Notes under the pieces: generated by a model
Told to the model about the DNA's origin: nothing
Database searches by the model: none
The model's input: the letters and a program-made list of their open reading frames with translations, nothing else
Shown here: positions 1 to 8,767 of the stretch, in pieces
Position numbering within the stretch: the stretch's first letter is position 1
Layout: every line of letters starts with the position of its first letter
Translations under genes and position numbers: made by a program
From: Planktothrix tepida PCC 9214
GTDB lineage: Bacteria; Cyanobacteriota; Cyanobacteriia; Cyanobacteriales; Microcoleaceae
Assembly: GCF_900009145.1 (NCBI RefSeq)
Contig: NZ_LN889782.1
Span: 33,130-71,126 of the forward strand
Direction: 5' to 3'
DNA: 37,997 nucleotides

Positions 1-3000
1 ATTGACCTCAGTAGTGATAGCAAATATACAACTTTACCTCCCGATACCTTAGATTTCATTAACCAAGATAACGATAGTATTGGGATTAATCTCACCACAT
101 CAGATACCCTAACATCAGAAGCCGGAGACACCGGAAATTTCAGCATCGTCTTAAATTCCCAACCCACATCAGACGTTCTGATTACTCTCAGCAACAGTAA
201 CCCCCAAGAAGGAAGTTTATCAACCCCCAGCGTGACCTTTAATTCCCAAAATTGGAGTACCCCTCAACTCGTTACCGTTACCGGAGTCGATGATAATATT
301 CAAGATGGAGATATTAACTATTCTATTATTAGCAGTATTGACCCCAGTAGCGATCGCCAATATATTAATTTACCCCCCGACACCCTCAATTTCATTAACC
401 AAGATAACGATAGTATTGGGATTAATATTAATCCGATTAGTGGTTTAACTACAACAGAAGCAGGAGGGATAGCTACCTTTGATGTGGTGTTGAATTCTCA
501 ACCTACTGCGGATGTGATTCTAAATTTAAATAGTAGTAACCCCAAGGAAGGAACCCTATCAACTTCTTTATTAACCTTTAATTCGAGTAACTGGAATCTT
601 CCTCAAACTTTTACCCTAACCGGGATAGATGACTTAGGAGTTGATGGGGATATTATTTATCAGATTATTACCGCAGCTATCCAGAGTAATGATATTAATT
701 ATAATAATCTCAATCCCGATGATATTACTGTTACAAATCTCGATAATGATACCCCCTTAACCTATAATTTTAGTGCAGCTAGTTATACTGTCCCGGAAGG
801 GAATAGTTCTACTATTTCTGAAGTAATTAAAATTAACCGTAGCGGGAATATTAATCAAGCAGAAACCGTTACCCTCAGCATTACAGGGGGAACTGCTACC
901 CCAGAAAATGATTATTTAATTGAAAGTTTAACCGTTAACTTTGCTGCGGGTCAAACCCAAGCATTTTTACCCGTCGAAATCTTAGGCGATACCACCCCCG
1001 AACCCGATGAAACCATTAATTTGCAACTCTCTAGTTTTAGTGCTGGCGGTATAACCGGAACCCAACCCACCACAACCTTAACGCTGCAAAATGATGATAA
1101 TTCTCCGGAAACAATTGAGTTTTATCAAGGGAATTATCAAGTGAATGAAGATAGCACAATTATTAATAATCAAATTACCTTAAATCGTACCGGAAACCTC
1201 TCTCAAGCATCCTCCCTAGAAGTACAACTTAACACGGGAACTGCTGTCGCTGGAGAAGACTTTATTGCTACACCCATTTCCGTTAATTTTGTGGCGAATG
1301 AATCCTCAAAAACAATTCTAATTCCGATTACCGATGATAACCTCATTGAAGACTCAGAAAACCTAACCTTAACTTTAAATAACCCTAGTGAGGGAACCCT
1401 TCTTGGAAGCCAAACCACCGCCACTTTAGAAATTATTGATAACGACCAACAAGCGCAACCCACGATTCTTATTAACCCTACCCAAATTTCAGCAACTGAA
1501 GGCGGAGTCACCGGAAATTATACCCTTGTTCTCAATAGTATTCCCACAGAACCTGTTACCCTAAAATTTAATACCGATAATCAAATTAATCCACTCGAAC
1601 CTATAACGTTTAATAAAACTAACTGGAATATCCCCCAAACCATTACCATAACCGCAACAGATGATAACTTACTAGAAGGGAATCACCTCAGTTTAATTCG
1701 TCATAGTATTGAAACGACAGATGAACAATATTCTAATGTATCCGTTCCCGATGTCAATGTTAATATTACCGATAATGATTCCGCCGGAATTTCTATTTCT
1801 CCCTTAGTGATTACCGCTACAGAAGGCGGTGTACCAGGAACTTTTCAAGTAGTATTAACAACACAACCCACCTCACCTGTTACCCTAAAATTTAACTCAG
1901 GAGAGCAACTGCAACCTTTATCAGAAATTACTTTTAATTCTAATAACTGGAATCAACCCCAAATCGTTACCGTCCAAGCCAGCGATGATAACTTAATTGA
2001 AAATCTGCATCAAGCAACCATTACTTCTACCGTTACCAGTTCCGATACTAGCTATAACGAGTTAGAAACCAATCCAATTACAGTTGAAATCACTGATAAT
2101 GATACGGCTGGAGTCTCAATTAATCCCAATAATTTAGACCTTATAGAAGGTGAGAAAAACCAAACCTATAATATTGTATTAACAACACAACCCACCTCAA
2201 CTGTCACCCTAAAATTTAACTCAGGAGAGCAACTTCAACCTTTATCAGAAATCACCTTTAATCCTGAAAATTGGAATCAACCCCAAACGATTACAGTAGA
2301 AGCCATTGATGATCAAGAATTTAAGGGAAATCGTATCGCTACAGTTACACACACAGCAACCAGTTCAGATCTCAACTATAATGGGTTAAATATTAGTAAT
2401 ATTAACGTTAAAATCACCGATAATGATTCACTTCCTGCGATAAAAATAAGTCCCAAAACACTCGTCGTAACAGAAGAAGGAAATAACAGTACCTACCAAA
2501 TTAGTTTAACCGCAGAACCTATCGCACCAGTTACGATTAATATTGAAACCCAAGACCAACTCCAACCGATTTCATCCATTACTTTTGATAGTAATAATTG
2601 GACAATTCCCCAAACCATTGAAGTCGCCGCCGTTGATGATGAGATTACGGAATCTGAGTTGATTACCACAATTCGTCATCGCATCACCACGACCGATCCA
2701 GAGTATGCTAAGGTAGCACCTACTGAAGTCTCCACCATTGTTAAGGATAATGACTCCGCCTCTGTCCAAATTACCCAAACCGATAAGAGTACCGATGTCA
2801 GCGAAGACGGACTTACAGATACCTATACCCTCGTTCTCAATAGTGAACCGACGGCTAATGTCACCGTTACCATTACCCCCGATAGCCAAACCAACTTAGG
2901 TAACGGAGAAGATAACCCAATCAAACTCACTTTCACTTCACAAAACTGGAATTTACCCCAAAAGGTGACGGTCAGTGCGGTGAATGATGAAGACATAGAA

Positions 3001-4110
3001 GATAAAATTCATACGAGTACCCTAGTTCATACAGTTAATAGTTCCGATAACAATTATCAAAACGCAGTTCCGATTATTATTAATGGTGTTAATAGTCAAT
3101 TTCTCACCGTTAATATTACTGAAAATGATAATCCTTTACCTCCAGATATACCGGGAATTAAGATTCTTCAACCTTTAAGAAAGACTGAACTTTGGGAAAG
3201 GCTTGGTTCAGCTAATTATAAAGTTGTGTTAGCCAGTGAACCTACCGATAATGTCGAAGTTAATCTCTCTTCAAATGGACAAGTAAACCCAGATCAATCT
3301 ATCTTATTTTTTACGCCTAAAAATTGGAATATTCCTCAACTTGTTACGATTAATTCCATCGATGATACCTTAAATGAAGGTGAGCATACAGGAATTATAA
3401 CCCATGAAGCCATCAGTGCTGATAGTCGTTATCAAGGATTATCAACAGGGAATGAAATTGTTATTCATGATAACGATAATATTGGGGATATTCTGAATTT
3501 AATAGAACCCGATTCTGTGGGAGTCAGTGGTAGAGATGATCAAGTGCAAGGTTCACCCTTAGATGATGTTATCTATGGACGAGGCGGAAATGATGACTTA
3601 GCGGGAAAAGAGGGGAATGATGTTATTTTAGGCCAAAAAAATATTGATATTTTATTTGGAGACGAAGGAAATGATGTTTTATTGGGGGGTGAAGGAAATG
3701 ATTTTATCTTTGGAGGAATTGGAGATGATATTCTATTTGGGGGGTCAGGAGATGACCGTTTAGAAGGAGAAGAAGGGAATGATCAACTGTTGGGAGACTT
3801 TGGAAATGATCGCTTAGATGGAGGTAAAGGGATTGATAGTTTAACCGGTTTTTCGGGAAATGATGTTTTTGTTATTGACGAAGATAGCAGCAATGATAAT
3901 CTCAATTTTGTGGATATTATTACTGATTTTAAACCAACGGAAGATAAAATTGAATTACCGTCTGGTTTAACTTTTGAACAGTTAAAAATTACTCAAGGAA
4001 CAAATGAATGGAATCAAGATACGGTCATCCAACTTAAGTCTAATGGAAACTATCTCCTAATTTTACAAAAAATTGCAGCTACGAATTTGGATAGTGGAGA
4101 TTTTATTTAA
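1..4110 (+). CDS. Calx-beta / RTX calcium-binding giant repeat protein, 5' end missing
   Basis: The reading frame is open from the first base, so the gene begins upstream of the window; an internal Met at 232 is not the real start. The visible 1369 residues hold at least eight modules of about 100-112 residues, each with a NWxxPQ motif followed by a DD motif and ending in a D-N-D turn. Between the second and third modules (about nt 760-1450) lie two Calx-beta-like domains. About nt 3500-3870 encodes RTX-type glycine/aspartate nonapeptide repeats (GNDxLxGxxGND), known to bind calcium. The protein ends with a DxITDFxxxEDKIEL motif typical of type I-secreted proteins. There is no visible signal peptide, but the N-terminus is absent. 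By family it is probably an extracellular or surface adhesin-like protein exported by a type I system; export and adhesion are inferences. Neighbouring modules share near-identical DNA, indicating recent internal duplication or gene conversion. Confidence 0.9.
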   Translation: MDLSSDSKYTTLPPDTLDFINQDNDSIGINLTTSDTLTSEAGDTGNFSIVLNSQPTSDVLITLSNSNPQEGSLSTPSVTFNSQNWSTPQLVTVTGVDDNIQDGDINYSIISSIDPSSDRQYINLPPDTLNFINQDNDSIGININPISGLTTTEAGGIATFDVVLNSQPTADVILNLNSSNPKEGTLSTSLLTFNSSNWNLPQTFTLTGIDDLGVDGDIIYQIITAAIQSNDINYNNLNPDDITVTNLDNDTPLTYNFSAASYTVPEGNSSTISEVIKINRSGNINQAETVTLSITGGTATPENDYLIESLTVNFAAGQTQAFLPVEILGDTTPEPDETINLQLSSFSAGGITGTQPTTTLTLQNDDNSPETIEFYQGNYQVNEDSTIINNQITLNRTGNLSQASSLEVQLNTGTAVAGEDFIATPISVNFVANESSKTILIPITDDNLIEDSENLTLTLNNPSEGTLLGSQTTATLEIIDNDQQAQPTILINPTQISATEGGVTGNYTLVLNSIPTEPVTLKFNTDNQINPLEPITFNKTNWNIPQTITITATDDNLLEGNHLSLIRHSIETTDEQYSNVSVPDVNVNITDNDSAGISISPLVITATEGGVPGTFQVVLTTQPTSPVTLKFNSGEQLQPLSEITFNSNNWNQPQIVTVQASDDNLIENLHQATITSTVTSSDTSYNELETNPITVEITDNDTAGVSINPNNLDLIEGEKNQTYNIVLTTQPTSTVTLKFNSGEQLQPLSEITFNPENWNQPQTITVEAIDDQEFKGNRIATVTHTATSSDLNYNGLNISNINVKITDNDSLPAIKISPKTLVVTEEGNNSTYQISLTAEPIAPVTINIETQDQLQPISSITFDSNNWTIPQTIEVAAVDDEITESELITTIRHRITTTDPEYAKVAPTEVSTIVKDNDSASVQITQTDKSTDVSEDGLTDTYTLVLNSEPTANVTVTITPDSQTNLGNGEDNPIKLTFTSQNWNLPQKVTVSAVNDEDIEDKIHTSTLVHTVNSSDNNYQNAVPIIINGVNSQFLTVNITENDNPLPPDIPGIKILQPLRKTELWERLGSANYKVVLASEPTDNVEVNLSSNGQVNPDQSILFFTPKNWNIPQLVTINSIDDTLNEGEHTGIITHEAISADSRYQGLSTGNEIVIHDNDNIGDILNLIEPDSVGVSGRDDQVQGSPLDDVIYGRGGNDDLAGKEGNDVILGQKNIDILFGDEGNDVLLGGEGNDFIFGGIGDDILFGGSGDDRLEGEEGNDQLLGDFGNDRLDGGKGIDSLTGFSGNDVFVIDEDSSNDNLNFVDIITDFKPTEDKIELPSGLTFEQLKITQGTNEWNQDTVIQLKSNGNYLLILQKIAATNLDSGDFI
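53..426 (+). repeat. Direct DNA repeat between adjacent protein modules (336-bp period)
   Basis: Bases 53-90 recur exactly at 389-426, and the flanking module sequence is similar, giving a 112-codon period. It marks a recent in-frame tandem duplication inside the giant repeat gene. Confidence 0.85.
1852..2253 (+). repeat. Direct DNA repeat between modules 4 and 5 (324-bp period)
   Basis: Bases 1852-1929 and 2176-2253 are almost identical (about three to four differences over 78 bases), 324 bp or 108 codons apart. The sequence outside this block diverges more, which suggests gene conversion or a recent partial duplication between Calx-beta-type modules. Confidence 0.85.
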
Positions 4111-4199
4111 ACGATTTGAATGATACAGTATAGGGTGTCAGCGATCGCACGCACACCTGCTAATATTTTTTAGATTATCCTAAACTTTTGAATGTTACC

Positions 4200-4312
4200 C
4201 CTCACCTAAATTGTCAGGAAATGTTAAACTGTTGAACTAACCCCAAAAAGGGGATACAAGATGAAGTGGGGAAATTTCCTGACGAAATCTCGATCATTAG
4301 GTGTGAGGAAAC
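4200..4312 (+). promoter_or_regulatory. Long imperfect leader hairpin containing the Shine-Dalgarno site of the next gene
   Basis: The 5' arm has CCTCAC (4200-4205), CTAA (4206-4209) and GTCAGGAAAT (4213-4222). The 3' arm has the complements ATTTCCTGAC (4274-4283), TTAG (4297-4300) and GTGAGG (4303-4308), with an 11-13 nt bulge on the 3' side. An inner hairpin CCCC-AAAAA-GGGG lies at about 4241-4253. GTGAGG is the only plausible ribosome-binding site for the ATG at 4313, so the fold would pair it. A cis-acting translational switch is inferred; a MITE-like inverted repeat is the alternative. Confidence 0.5.
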
Positions 4313-5794
4313 ATGACGAAAAGAATCAGTTCAGAACAGGATACTGTTCAAAAGCAACCTGTGGAGGGGAGCATTTTCTCAAATCAGGAACAACTTCTAC
4401 ATCACACAGTTTCTCAACAAAATGGGAAAAAAAACTATCAGTTTGCTTTAGCAACGGGTTCTTTACTGCTATTCACCTTATCTCTGATTACATTTAATCA
4501 AGCAAGTTCAACAGATTTTTTATTAAAAAAAGGAAGTCAAGGAACAGAAGTTAGTCATCTACAACAGCGTTTAAAAGCAGCAGGATATTGGTCAGGAAAG
4601 ATTACTGAAAATTATGATCAAGCAACGGAAAACGCCGTTAAAACCTTTCAAAAATATCAAGGAATTGAAGCAAATGGCAAAGTAGATGAAAACACAAATT
4701 CTCTATTAATAAATACGGTAAAAAACAAAAGTTTATCTTCTCGTTATTTAGATCATAAAGTTGAAAATTTAAACCCTAGAGATGAACGTCTCCATCCTGA
4801 ATTGAAACTTCAGAAAAGAATTAAAGGAGATTTAGCACCCAAATCTGTTGCTTATTCAGGAAATGGGTTATTTTTTGTCCAGAATATGATGTATGAACAT
4901 TCGATTAATGTTTATGATCGGGAGTTTAATTTAATTAAAAAAATTAAGGATGAAGTCAAATTAAGGGATTATGGCTATCCCAATTTTAAAGATAATCAAT
5001 ATAAAGGTTCTCCGGTAGAAGCAGCGTTTTCCCCCGATGGAAAATCAGCTTATGTTAGTAATTATGAGATGTTTGGTTCGGAATTTACGAATCCAGGTTA
5101 TGATACCTGTGAACCTTCTGATCAATTTGACTCTAGTTTTATTTATCAAATTAATATCCCTAATTTAGAAATTAAAAATGTAATTAAAGTAGGTTCTGTC
5201 CCTAAATATGTCGCGGTTTCTCCGAATAATCGTTGGGTTTTAGTTAGTAATTGGTGTTCGGGAGATTTAAGTATTATTGATAGTCAATCTAACCAAGAAA
5301 TTAAACGAATTCCTTTAGGTCAATTTCCCCGTGGAATTGCGATTGATCCAAGCTCAAAAATTGCTTATATTGCGGTGATGGGAACATCAGATATCGCCGT
5401 TGTTAATTTAGAAAATTATACCGTGAATTGGATATATGATGTAGGGTTATATCCCCGCCATTTAGTGTTAGATAGTACAGGAAAATATCTCTATGTCACC
5501 CTAAATGGGGATGATCATGTTGCTAAAATTGAGACAAAAACTGGAGAAATAATTAGCAAAATCTTTACCGGAAGTGCACCTCGCAGTATGGTATTATCGC
5601 CCGATAATCAGTATTTATATATTGTCAATTACTATTCTAATACGGTGAGTAAAGTTCGCACTGAAACAATGGAACTTATCGACAATATTACCGTAGATTT
5701 AAACCCCATTGGAATTACTTTTGATCCCCAAACCCATCAAATTTGGGTGGCGTGTTACACCGGAAGTCTTATCATTTTACAGGATAAATTTTAA
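4313..5794 (+). CDS. Peptidoglycan-binding domain plus YVTN-type beta-propeller protein, membrane anchored
   Basis: The 493-residue protein has a polar N-terminus of about 43 residues, one hydrophobic segment (about 44-62) that would act as a signal anchor, then a PG_binding_1 domain (about 71-134, with G-S-Q-G-x-E-V-x-x-L-Q-x-x-L and A-V-K-x-F-Q signatures). From about 160 to the end are YVTN/lactonase-like beta-propeller blades, recognisable by repeated S-P-D-x-x-x-x-Y-V-x-N segments. By family it is expected in the periplasm, attached to the inner membrane and touching the cell wall; substrate or partner is unknown. The ATG at 4313 is preferred because GAGG precedes it by four bases; an overlapping ATG at 4261 in another frame gives only a 78-residue product without domain signals. 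The leader can fold over the ribosome-binding site. Confidence 0.85.
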   Translation: MTKRISSEQDTVQKQPVEGSIFSNQEQLLHHTVSQQNGKKNYQFALATGSLLLFTLSLITFNQASSTDFLLKKGSQGTEVSHLQQRLKAAGYWSGKITENYDQATENAVKTFQKYQGIEANGKVDENTNSLLINTVKNKSLSSRYLDHKVENLNPRDERLHPELKLQKRIKGDLAPKSVAYSGNGLFFVQNMMYEHSINVYDREFNLIKKIKDEVKLRDYGYPNFKDNQYKGSPVEAAFSPDGKSAYVSNYEMFGSEFTNPGYDTCEPSDQFDSSFIYQINIPNLEIKNVIKVGSVPKYVAVSPNNRWVLVSNWCSGDLSIIDSQSNQEIKRIPLGQFPRGIAIDPSSKIAYIAVMGTSDIAVVNLENYTVNWIYDVGLYPRHLVLDSTGKYLYVTLNGDDHVAKIETKTGEIISKIFTGSAPRSMVLSPDNQYLYIVNYYSNTVSKVRTETMELIDNITVDLNPIGITFDPQTHQIWVACYTGSLIILQDKF

Positions 5795-5945
5795 TGATAG
5801 TGGTAGGGAACAGGGAATAGTAAGCATTAAAAAGGTTTTAGGATTTAGAGAGGACGGGTTTAACGAAATTGGGTTGATTTTTAATCAATTTCAATAAACC
5901 CATCCTTATAAAATTTGTATCCTTCTGTTTTAAACTAGAAATTAG

Positions 5946-6818
5946 CTATCGATGAGTTAATTTTCCTCCCGTAACTTCTACTAAACTTCCGGTCATAAAA
6001 CTACTATCAGAAGACGCTAAAAACACATAAGCGGGAGCGATTTCTTCCGGTTGAGCCGCACGTCGCATCAGGCTTGTCTTATCAAATTCACTCACTTCTT
6101 CAATGGGTAAACTAGCGGGAATACTTGGAGTCCAGACCGCACCCGGAACAACAGCATTAACTCGAATATTACGACTGCTTAAATTGGCTGCTAAAGACTT
6201 CGTAAAAGCGTGTACTGCGCCCTTACTGGTTGCATAATCTACCAGAATATCTCGACCAATTTGTCCTGAAATACTGCCTGTATTAATAATAGTGTCTGCT
6301 TCTTTGAGATGATTTAATGATGCTTTCACCATATAGAAATATCCAAAAACATTAGTTTCCATCGTTTCACGAAACTGTTCTAAACTCAGATCTTCAAGGT
6401 TACTCTGAGCCATTTGATAAGCCGCATTATTCACTAAAATATTCAGTTTTCCTAACTTTTGAACCGTTTCTTGTACCGCTTGTTCACAGGAGGCAAAATC
6501 GCGCACATCTGCTTTGATTTGTAAACATTTTCTACCCTGTTTTTGTACTTCTTGGCAGGTGACTTCTGCATCCTGTTCATTGTGGTGATAAATAATTGCC
6601 ACATCAGCCCCTTCCATAGCATAAGCGATCGCAATAGCTCGACCAATTCCCGAATCACCTCCGGTAATTAAAGCGACTTTTCCTTGCAATTTACCTGCGG
6701 GTTTATACTCAGATAAATCGGTTTGAGGCTGGGGGATCATATCCTCTTGAGAAGCTGGATAGTCCAGTTTCTGTGCTGGAATTTCAGCCGGAGTAAAATG
6801 ATGTTTATCAGTTTGCAT
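5946..6818 (-). CDS. Short-chain dehydrogenase/reductase, YghA/YhdF-like stress type
   Basis: With the ATG at 6818 the protein has 290 residues, the usual length of the YghA/YhdF-type SDR subfamily, whose N-terminal extension of about 40 residues (rich in Q and P) is present. Seen motifs are the Rossmann glycine motif TGGDSGIGRA, the NNAA structural motif, the active-site serine in the TGSISG segment and the catalytic pair YATSK. The C-terminal segment G-S-x-x-x-V-T-G-G is typical of SDRs. An NAD(P)-dependent oxidoreductase is certain; the substrate (sugar or aldehyde) cannot be read from sequence. The frame extends to 6908, but AGAGG lies seven bases before the ATG at 6818 and homologous N-termini start there, so I use it. 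The gene converges with the propeller gene. Confidence 0.88.
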   Translation of the reverse strand: MQTDKHHFTPAEIPAQKLDYPASQEDMIPQPQTDLSEYKPAGKLQGKVALITGGDSGIGRAIAIAYAMEGADVAIIYHHNEQDAEVTCQEVQKQGRKCLQIKADVRDFASCEQAVQETVQKLGKLNILVNNAAYQMAQSNLEDLSLEQFRETMETNVFGYFYMVKASLNHLKEADTIINTGSISGQIGRDILVDYATSKGAVHAFTKSLAANLSSRNIRVNAVVPGAVWTPSIPASLPIEEVSEFDKTSLMRRAAQPEEIAPAYVFLASSDSSFMTGSLVEVTGGKLTHR

Positions 6819-6991
6819 AACTAAACCTCTACTCTTATGTTTATCAATGTATTTCACTTCAATTAAACTACACTCTTTCATCCGAAATAAATTCTCTATT
6901 TTCATCAAAATTTATGTCTAAAGAGATAGAAGACGGGAACGTTATTTTCTCCCATCTCCTATTTCAACAGTCCAGAAATAGCCCTTATTAT

Positions 6992-8647
6992 TTATTCTTT
7001 CCAGACAAAAACCTTCGCCTCATATTCGGGTAAATCGATGAGAATGTTGTCATCCCCCGACTCGATATCATAATTATTTGTCCACTCATGCCAAGTGCCA
7101 TTTGCAGGGAAATGGGGAACTTGATAACCTGCTAAATATTGATCAGAGAAATTAACCACAACTACAACACGAGATCCTTGATCATTCCATCGGGTATAAG
7201 CAAAAACTTTAGCCTCTGCATCTTCATGGAAAAAATCAATATTTTCAGTATACAAAGCATGATTCGATTTTCGTAAAAAAATTAAGCCTTTGTAATATTG
7301 AAATAAACCTTGATTACTCTCATGTCCTAATAATGTCCAATCAATTTTTGCCGAATCAATGGTTTTTGGTTTATATTCCCCAAATTCTTCCCCCATCCAA
7401 ATTAGAGGAATGCCTACAGCCGTCATTAATAATGCTACTCCTAATTTCACTCGTTTAAAGGCATATTCGTCAAAAATCTCTCGATTTCCTAACTCCACCA
7501 TTAAACGATTTTGATCATGGTTGCCCAAATAATTAACCATATTTGTAGCTCCCATAAAGCCTTGACGTTTGCCATCTAAAATGTCTTTGAGTTGTTCTAA
7601 ATCAAAGGTATCTCCACATAAATGATCCGTTAGAATATGATAAAAACTATCATGCCAACAGCCATCCATCGGCCCATCAGCATTGGTAATACTGGGGCTT
7701 TCTGGCACATATTCAGCAACATTGTAAAAGGGTTTTACCCCAGCTTCGTGTTTGGCTTCCTGGACTATCCAACCCATAAAATCATAGTTACCAATTTGTC
7801 GGGCTGCATCATAACGAATGCCATCAGTATGATATTCTCGAATCCAAAATCTCACCGTATCCCCAATAAATTTTCGAGCCGGATAGGTGTCTAAATTTTC
7901 GTCATAGAATTCATAATTAAATTCCGGCCCCCAGTTAAATTCAGCATCTTTTGGATCATGATGATACCAATAATCATGATCAATTTGAGTTAAAGGACAG
8001 GAAGATTCGGAATGGTTATAAACCCCATCCATTAACACTCGAATTCCTCGCCCATGACATTCATCAATCAGATGTTTTAATTGTTCCGTTGTGCCATAAC
8101 TGGACTCCGTAGCAAAGAAATAACGAGGATTATATCCCCAACTATGATCGCCTGGATATTCTTTAACAGGCATTAATTCAATGGCATTTACCCCTAAATC
8201 ACACAAATAATCTAACTTTTCGATAACGTGCTGATATTTACCCCGTGCATAAGGGTCATCTTCTCCCCCGGAAAAATCTCCAATGTGCATTTCATAAATA
8301 ACTAATTCATGGTCGGGGGGTAAGGGTTTGTCATCATGTTTCCAAACATAAGTATCAATAATTTTTTCCCCTTCTTTAATCCGAATAATGCCATTTTGAG
8401 TCGGATCATCAATGTCTGTAGCGTAGGGATCTACAATTTCGACCCATTCATCGGGTTCTACAAACCAACTTTTGGAACGAACTCGAAATTTATATTGATA
8501 CGTTCCATCTTCTAACTCTACTTGCGTCCGAAAATAACCATCTTTACCCTTTTCCATCGAAATATCTTTCCAGTCAGAAAAACTCCCGATTAGTGCTGCT
8601 TCTTTATTATAAGGAGCAAACAAAGAAAATTCAATTAAATTAGCCAT
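6992..8647 (-). CDS. GH13 alpha-amylase-family glucan enzyme with N-terminal CBM48-like domain
   Basis: The 551-residue protein begins with an early-Ig/CBM48-like glycogen-binding module (about 1-105, with G-S-F-x-D-W), as in branching and debranching enzymes. The TIM barrel follows, with the four GH13 regions: DGVYNHS near residue 207, GIRYDAA with nucleophile Asp280, general acid/base Glu312 in VAEYVPE, and Asp378 in GNHDQ. A MGEEFGE motif precedes the C-terminal beta domain (about 450-551). Length and architecture resemble GlgB/TreZ-like GH13 proteins but it is shorter than a full GlgB (over 600 residues). It should act on alpha-1,4 or 1,6 glucans such as glycogen in the cytoplasm; no signal peptide is seen. 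Branching, debranching or hydrolytic specificity cannot be fixed here. Confidence 0.85.
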   Translation of the reverse strand: MANLIEFSLFAPYNKEAALIGSFSDWKDISMEKGKDGYFRTQVELEDGTYQYKFRVRSKSWFVEPDEWVEIVDPYATDIDDPTQNGIIRIKEGEKIIDTYVWKHDDKPLPPDHELVIYEMHIGDFSGGEDDPYARGKYQHVIEKLDYLCDLGVNAIELMPVKEYPGDHSWGYNPRYFFATESSYGTTEQLKHLIDECHGRGIRVLMDGVYNHSESSCPLTQIDHDYWYHHDPKDAEFNWGPEFNYEFYDENLDTYPARKFIGDTVRFWIREYHTDGIRYDAARQIGNYDFMGWIVQEAKHEAGVKPFYNVAEYVPESPSITNADGPMDGCWHDSFYHILTDHLCGDTFDLEQLKDILDGKRQGFMGATNMVNYLGNHDQNRLMVELGNREIFDEYAFKRVKLGVALLMTAVGIPLIWMGEEFGEYKPKTIDSAKIDWTLLGHESNQGLFQYYKGLIFLRKSNHALYTENIDFFHEDAEAKVFAYTRWNDQGSRVVVVVNFSDQYLAGYQVPHFPANGTWHEWTNNYDIESGDDNILIDLPEYEAKVFVWKE

Positions 8648-8676
8648 GTTTTTAAGTCCTTAATGTTTAATGAGAA

Positions 8677-8752
8677 ATCATGTCTAGTTCAATTCATTCA
8701 ATCAAAAAGTATTGCTTTTTTAATAGATTTAGGTCAATTTACTAGACATGAT
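8677..8752 (-). promoter_or_regulatory. Perfect 12-bp inverted repeat with inner hairpin between two minus-strand genes
   Basis: ATCATGTCTAGT (8677-8688) and ACTAGACATGAT (8741-8752) are perfect complements separated by 52 bases. Inside, AAAAAG (8704-8709) and CTTTTT (8715-8720) can form a second small stem. The element ends 15 bases after the stop of the large repeat protein gene and starts 29 bases upstream of the GH13 start. It could be a terminator, an operator for the glucan enzyme gene, or a very small non-autonomous element. Confidence 0.55.
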
Positions 8753-8767
8753 CTTGAATTTTGCCTG

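Noticed and set aside
4261-4497. 78-codon frame starting before the propeller gene
   Set aside because: It overlaps the propeller gene in another frame and shows no protein family signal.
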